From positions 23,671,557-23,735,556 of the forward strand of contig OZ023273.1 in assembly GCA_964007475.1 (NCBI GenBank): DNA of 64,000 nucleotides. Direction: 5' to 3'. This document shows, piece after piece, positions 63,482-64,000 of this stretch. The notes beneath the pieces are model-generated. The model worked only from the letters and a program-made list of their open reading frames with translations. It had not been told where the DNA came from and made no database searches. Source of the stretch: Hybos culiciformis. Lineage: Eukaryota > Arthropoda > Insecta > Diptera > Hybotidae. The position numbers and the translations under genes were made by a program. Numbering within the stretch: the first letter of the stretch is position 1; each line of letters starts with the position of its first letter.

Positions 63482-64000
63482 CTACAAAACATATTTAAAA
63501 TATATTTTCTAATTTTTTTTATGCAATAAAATAATTTATTATTAACTTATATTGTATAAATTTTCGACTTATATTGTATAAATTTTCGACTGAACGACAA
63601 CCGGCAACAGCCGTCAAAATTATTACAAAATGCATTGATAATGTTATTTTAAATCTTTAATCTAGTTACGCATTGTAGTTACAGAATTATATGCTGATAT
63701 AAACTTACTGTTAAGTAAGTTTATATGCAAAATTATGCGGACGAAGATTCAAACTCACACACATGAAATTTAATTTAAAGAATCTGTTCTAAGCGAATAC
63801 ATAATGCACTAATGCACTAAACGTACTAGAGACCCTACATCAGAAAATCTTTAATTTAGAAATCACTTCCCATCTAGAAGTGAATTAGTATTGCTTCAAT
63901 CGGAAATTATAATTTTAAAATGAAATTCTTACATATTTTATTTTTATTTTTTTGTATTATTTTCACTTTATTAATAACATTTATTTATAGATCCCTTGCA
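63482..64000. other. 5' flank or intron of the protease gene
   Basis: It contains a candidate first exon on the minus strand starting at 63635 (MHFVIILTAVA...) and a 22-bp tandem duplication at 63545-63588. A plus-strand ATG at 63920 opens a hydrophobic frame (MKFLHILFLFFCIIF...) running off the window; that is too short to call. Confidence 0.4.
63545..63588. repeat. Perfect 22-bp tandem duplication
   Basis: Two exact head-to-tail copies of a 22-bp unit starting ACTTATATTGTATAAATTTT. One copy boundary coincides with a possible splice donor of the candidate first protease exon. Confidence 0.9.

Noticed and set aside
63920..64000. Hydrophobic plus-strand frame MKFLHILFLFFCIIF at the window edge, like a signal peptide
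   Set aside because: Only 27 codons of AT-rich sequence are visible. It could be a first exon but cannot be supported here.

Overview
The window looks like insect nuclear DNA. It is very AT-rich, and its genes are split by short GT-AG introns. They include a neuropeptide F precursor with an RPRF-amide C-terminus, an SV2-like major facilitator transporter, a CD36/scavenger-receptor-B protein and an S1 serine protease. Insect-type transposons (Ty3/gypsy, hAT, fold-back, MITE and non-LTR remnants) are scattered through it. The NPF peptide (RPPRNND start, ADALKYLQDLD core) reminds me most of dipteran NPF, so a fly is my best guess. That guess rests on recall, not on a search.

Layout. 1-264: last exons of a single-pass membrane protein cut by the window edge. 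876-1257: a hAT MITE with a perfect 8-bp target duplication. 1597-3166 (+): ATPAF1, the F1-ATPase assembly factor, four exons. 3645-5161 (-): an unrecognised, probably disordered protein of 437 residues, convergent with ATPAF1. 6616-10392 (+): an SV2-like transporter in nine exons, with a dead hAT transposase fragment in its second intron. 12384-12757 (-): neuropeptide F. 12957-19111 (-): a full-length Ty3/gypsy retrotransposon in the same orientation as NPF, inserted about 200 bp upstream of the NPF start codon; its two LTRs differ at one base and its gag-pol frame is open. 19112-39527: about 20 kb with no convincing gene, holding a non-LTR RT relic, several inverted-repeat elements and a 694-bp palindrome-rich fold-back element. 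39528-58821 (+): a CD36-family receptor whose 34-nt first coding exon is 12.4 kb from the second; intron 4 carries a 926-bp fold-back element. 61255-63481 (-): an S1 serine protease with an unusually large insertion between the Asp and Ser parts of the catalytic domain.

The genes do not form a pathway and there is no operon logic. Adjacent genes sit convergently (ATPAF1 and the 437-residue protein; transporter and NPF; CD36 and protease) or divergently (the 437-residue protein and the transporter; NPF and CD36). The most interesting material is the mobile DNA: the young gypsy insertion at the NPF 5' end, two structurally different fold-back elements, and a set of short elements beginning CATA that seem to carry 7-bp duplications. 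Exon structures were built by hand from splice sites, reading-frame phase and protein-family conservation. No alignment or transcript data were available.
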